A stretch of DNA of 22,850 bases, from the NCBI GenBank assembly GCA_902797525.1, contig CADBSZ010000029.1, positions 1 through 22,850 on the forward strand. The letters run 5' to 3'. The notes beneath the pieces were generated by a model. The model made no database searches. It saw only the letters and a list, made by a program, of their open reading frames with translations, and had not been told where the DNA came from. Source of the DNA: an uncultured Ruminococcus sp. (lineage in GTDB: Bacteria > Bacillota > Clostridia > Oscillospirales > Acutalibacteraceae). A program made the position numbers and the translations under genes. Below, piece after piece: positions 22,627 through 22,850 of the stretch (positions within the stretch are counted from its first letter, which is position 1; the number at the start of each line of letters is the position of its first letter).

Positions 22627-22654
22627 ATTATACACAATTAAATCTAAAAGTCAA
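22627..22654 (-). promoter_or_regulatory. SigA-type promoter of the feo operon
   Basis: Minus-strand TTGACT (22649-22654), 16-nt spacer, perfect TATAAT (22627-22632). It is bracketed by two near-identical palindromes at 22596-22611 and 22672-22689. The leader to feoA2 is about 55 nt. Confidence 0.8.
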
Positions 22655-22671
22655 TAGATTCCGAAAAAAAT

Positions 22672-22689
22672 AGTTAGCTTATTCTAACT
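22672..22689. promoter_or_regulatory. feo palindrome 2, upstream of the -35
   Basis: AGTTAG-CTTATT-CTAACT, 6-bp arms, 15 of 16 core positions identical to palindrome 1 (22596-22611). Its centre is 77 bp from that of palindrome 1, with the promoter in between. Confidence 0.65.
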
Positions 22690-22730
22690 GCAAAGTAATT
22701 TTGGATTTTTCATACGTCAAAACAGAGCGC

Positions 22731-22762
22731 AAAACAAAGAGGGCAGGCTGTGCGCCCACCCC
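22731..22762 (-). terminator. Intrinsic terminator of the gene entering from the right
   Basis: Minus-strand GGGGTGGGC and GCCTGCCCT form a 9-bp stem with three G-U pairs around GCACA. TTTGTTTT (22731-22738) follows. It lies 9 nt after the stop of the partial gene at 22772. Confidence 0.7.
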
Positions 22763-22771
22763 AGCAGTGTT

Positions 22772-22850
22772 TTAATTCGCTGTTTCGTCTTTCTTTTCAA
22801 ACGCCTGTTTAAACGGCTTTACGGTACCGTCCTGCTCCTGCACACTGACG
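22772..22850 (-). CDS. C-terminal end of an unidentified protein (cut by right edge)
   Basis: An open frame enters from the right edge and ends at TAA (22772-22774), giving only 25 residues that finish with KPFKQAFEKKDETAN. The charged, Lys/Glu-rich ending and the terminator just after the stop suggest a real gene. Too little is present to name it. Confidence 0.6.
   Translation of the reverse strand, partial: VSVQEQDGTVKPFKQAFEKKDETAN

Overview
The window is a chromosomal segment of a low-to-mid GC Gram-positive bacterium, most likely a Clostridia gut-type member of the Oscillospirales/Ruminococcaceae (inference). Grounds: AGGAGG-type ribosome binding sites, canonical SigA-like promoters with 16-18 nt spacers, a PASTA-bearing division PBP, a class B sortase with an SPKTG substrate, an LCP protein, and a feoA-feoA-feoB-Cys-rich cluster. 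No tRNA, rRNA, insertion sequence, prophage or CRISPR array was seen. No gene-free stretch exceeds 300 nt.

Layout. (1) 1-13829, minus strand, is a division and cell wall (dcw) cluster. In transcription order it reads mraZ, rsmH, ftsL, a PASTA PBP (ftsI/spoVD type), mraY, ftsW/spoVE, murG, murA, ftsQ/divIB, ftsZ and comEC (cut by the left edge). It supplies lipid I/II synthesis (MraY, MurG, with MurA as first committed step), septal polymerase and transpeptidase (FtsW/PBP), the FtsQ-FtsL divisome core and the Z-ring. The Mur ligases murC, D, E and F are absent. A MraZ-box-like triple repeat lies just downstream of the mraZ promoter. An intrinsic terminator after ftsL, followed by a strong promoter before the PBP gene, splits the cluster; another promoter at the end of murG precedes murA.

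(2) 14036-16592, minus strand, is a surface module: a small SPKTG wall-anchored protein with its own promoter and terminator, then a class B sortase overlapping an LCP (wall-polymer ligase family) gene, with a separate promoter and terminator.

(3) 16686-19434, plus strand, is a compact operon: nadA (quinolinate synthase), mnmA (tRNA 2-thiouridylase) and an unrecognised seven-helix membrane protein, closed by a bidirectional terminator.

(4) 19402-22689, minus strand, is a ferrous iron uptake operon: feoA2, feoA1, feoB and a small Cys-rich membrane protein. Three copies of a GTTAG-N6-CTAAC-like palindrome lie at the promoter and before feoB, and a terminator-like hairpin separates feoA1 from feoB. 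This looks like a metal-responsive regulon with internal attenuation.

(5) 22731-22850 holds the last 25 codons and terminator of an unidentified minus-strand gene.

Nothing here is a clearly unknown multi-gene system. The most interesting items are the feo operator/attenuator arrangement, the miniature SPKTG protein beside its sortase, the nadA-mnmA-7TM operon and the low-complexity FtsQ tail.
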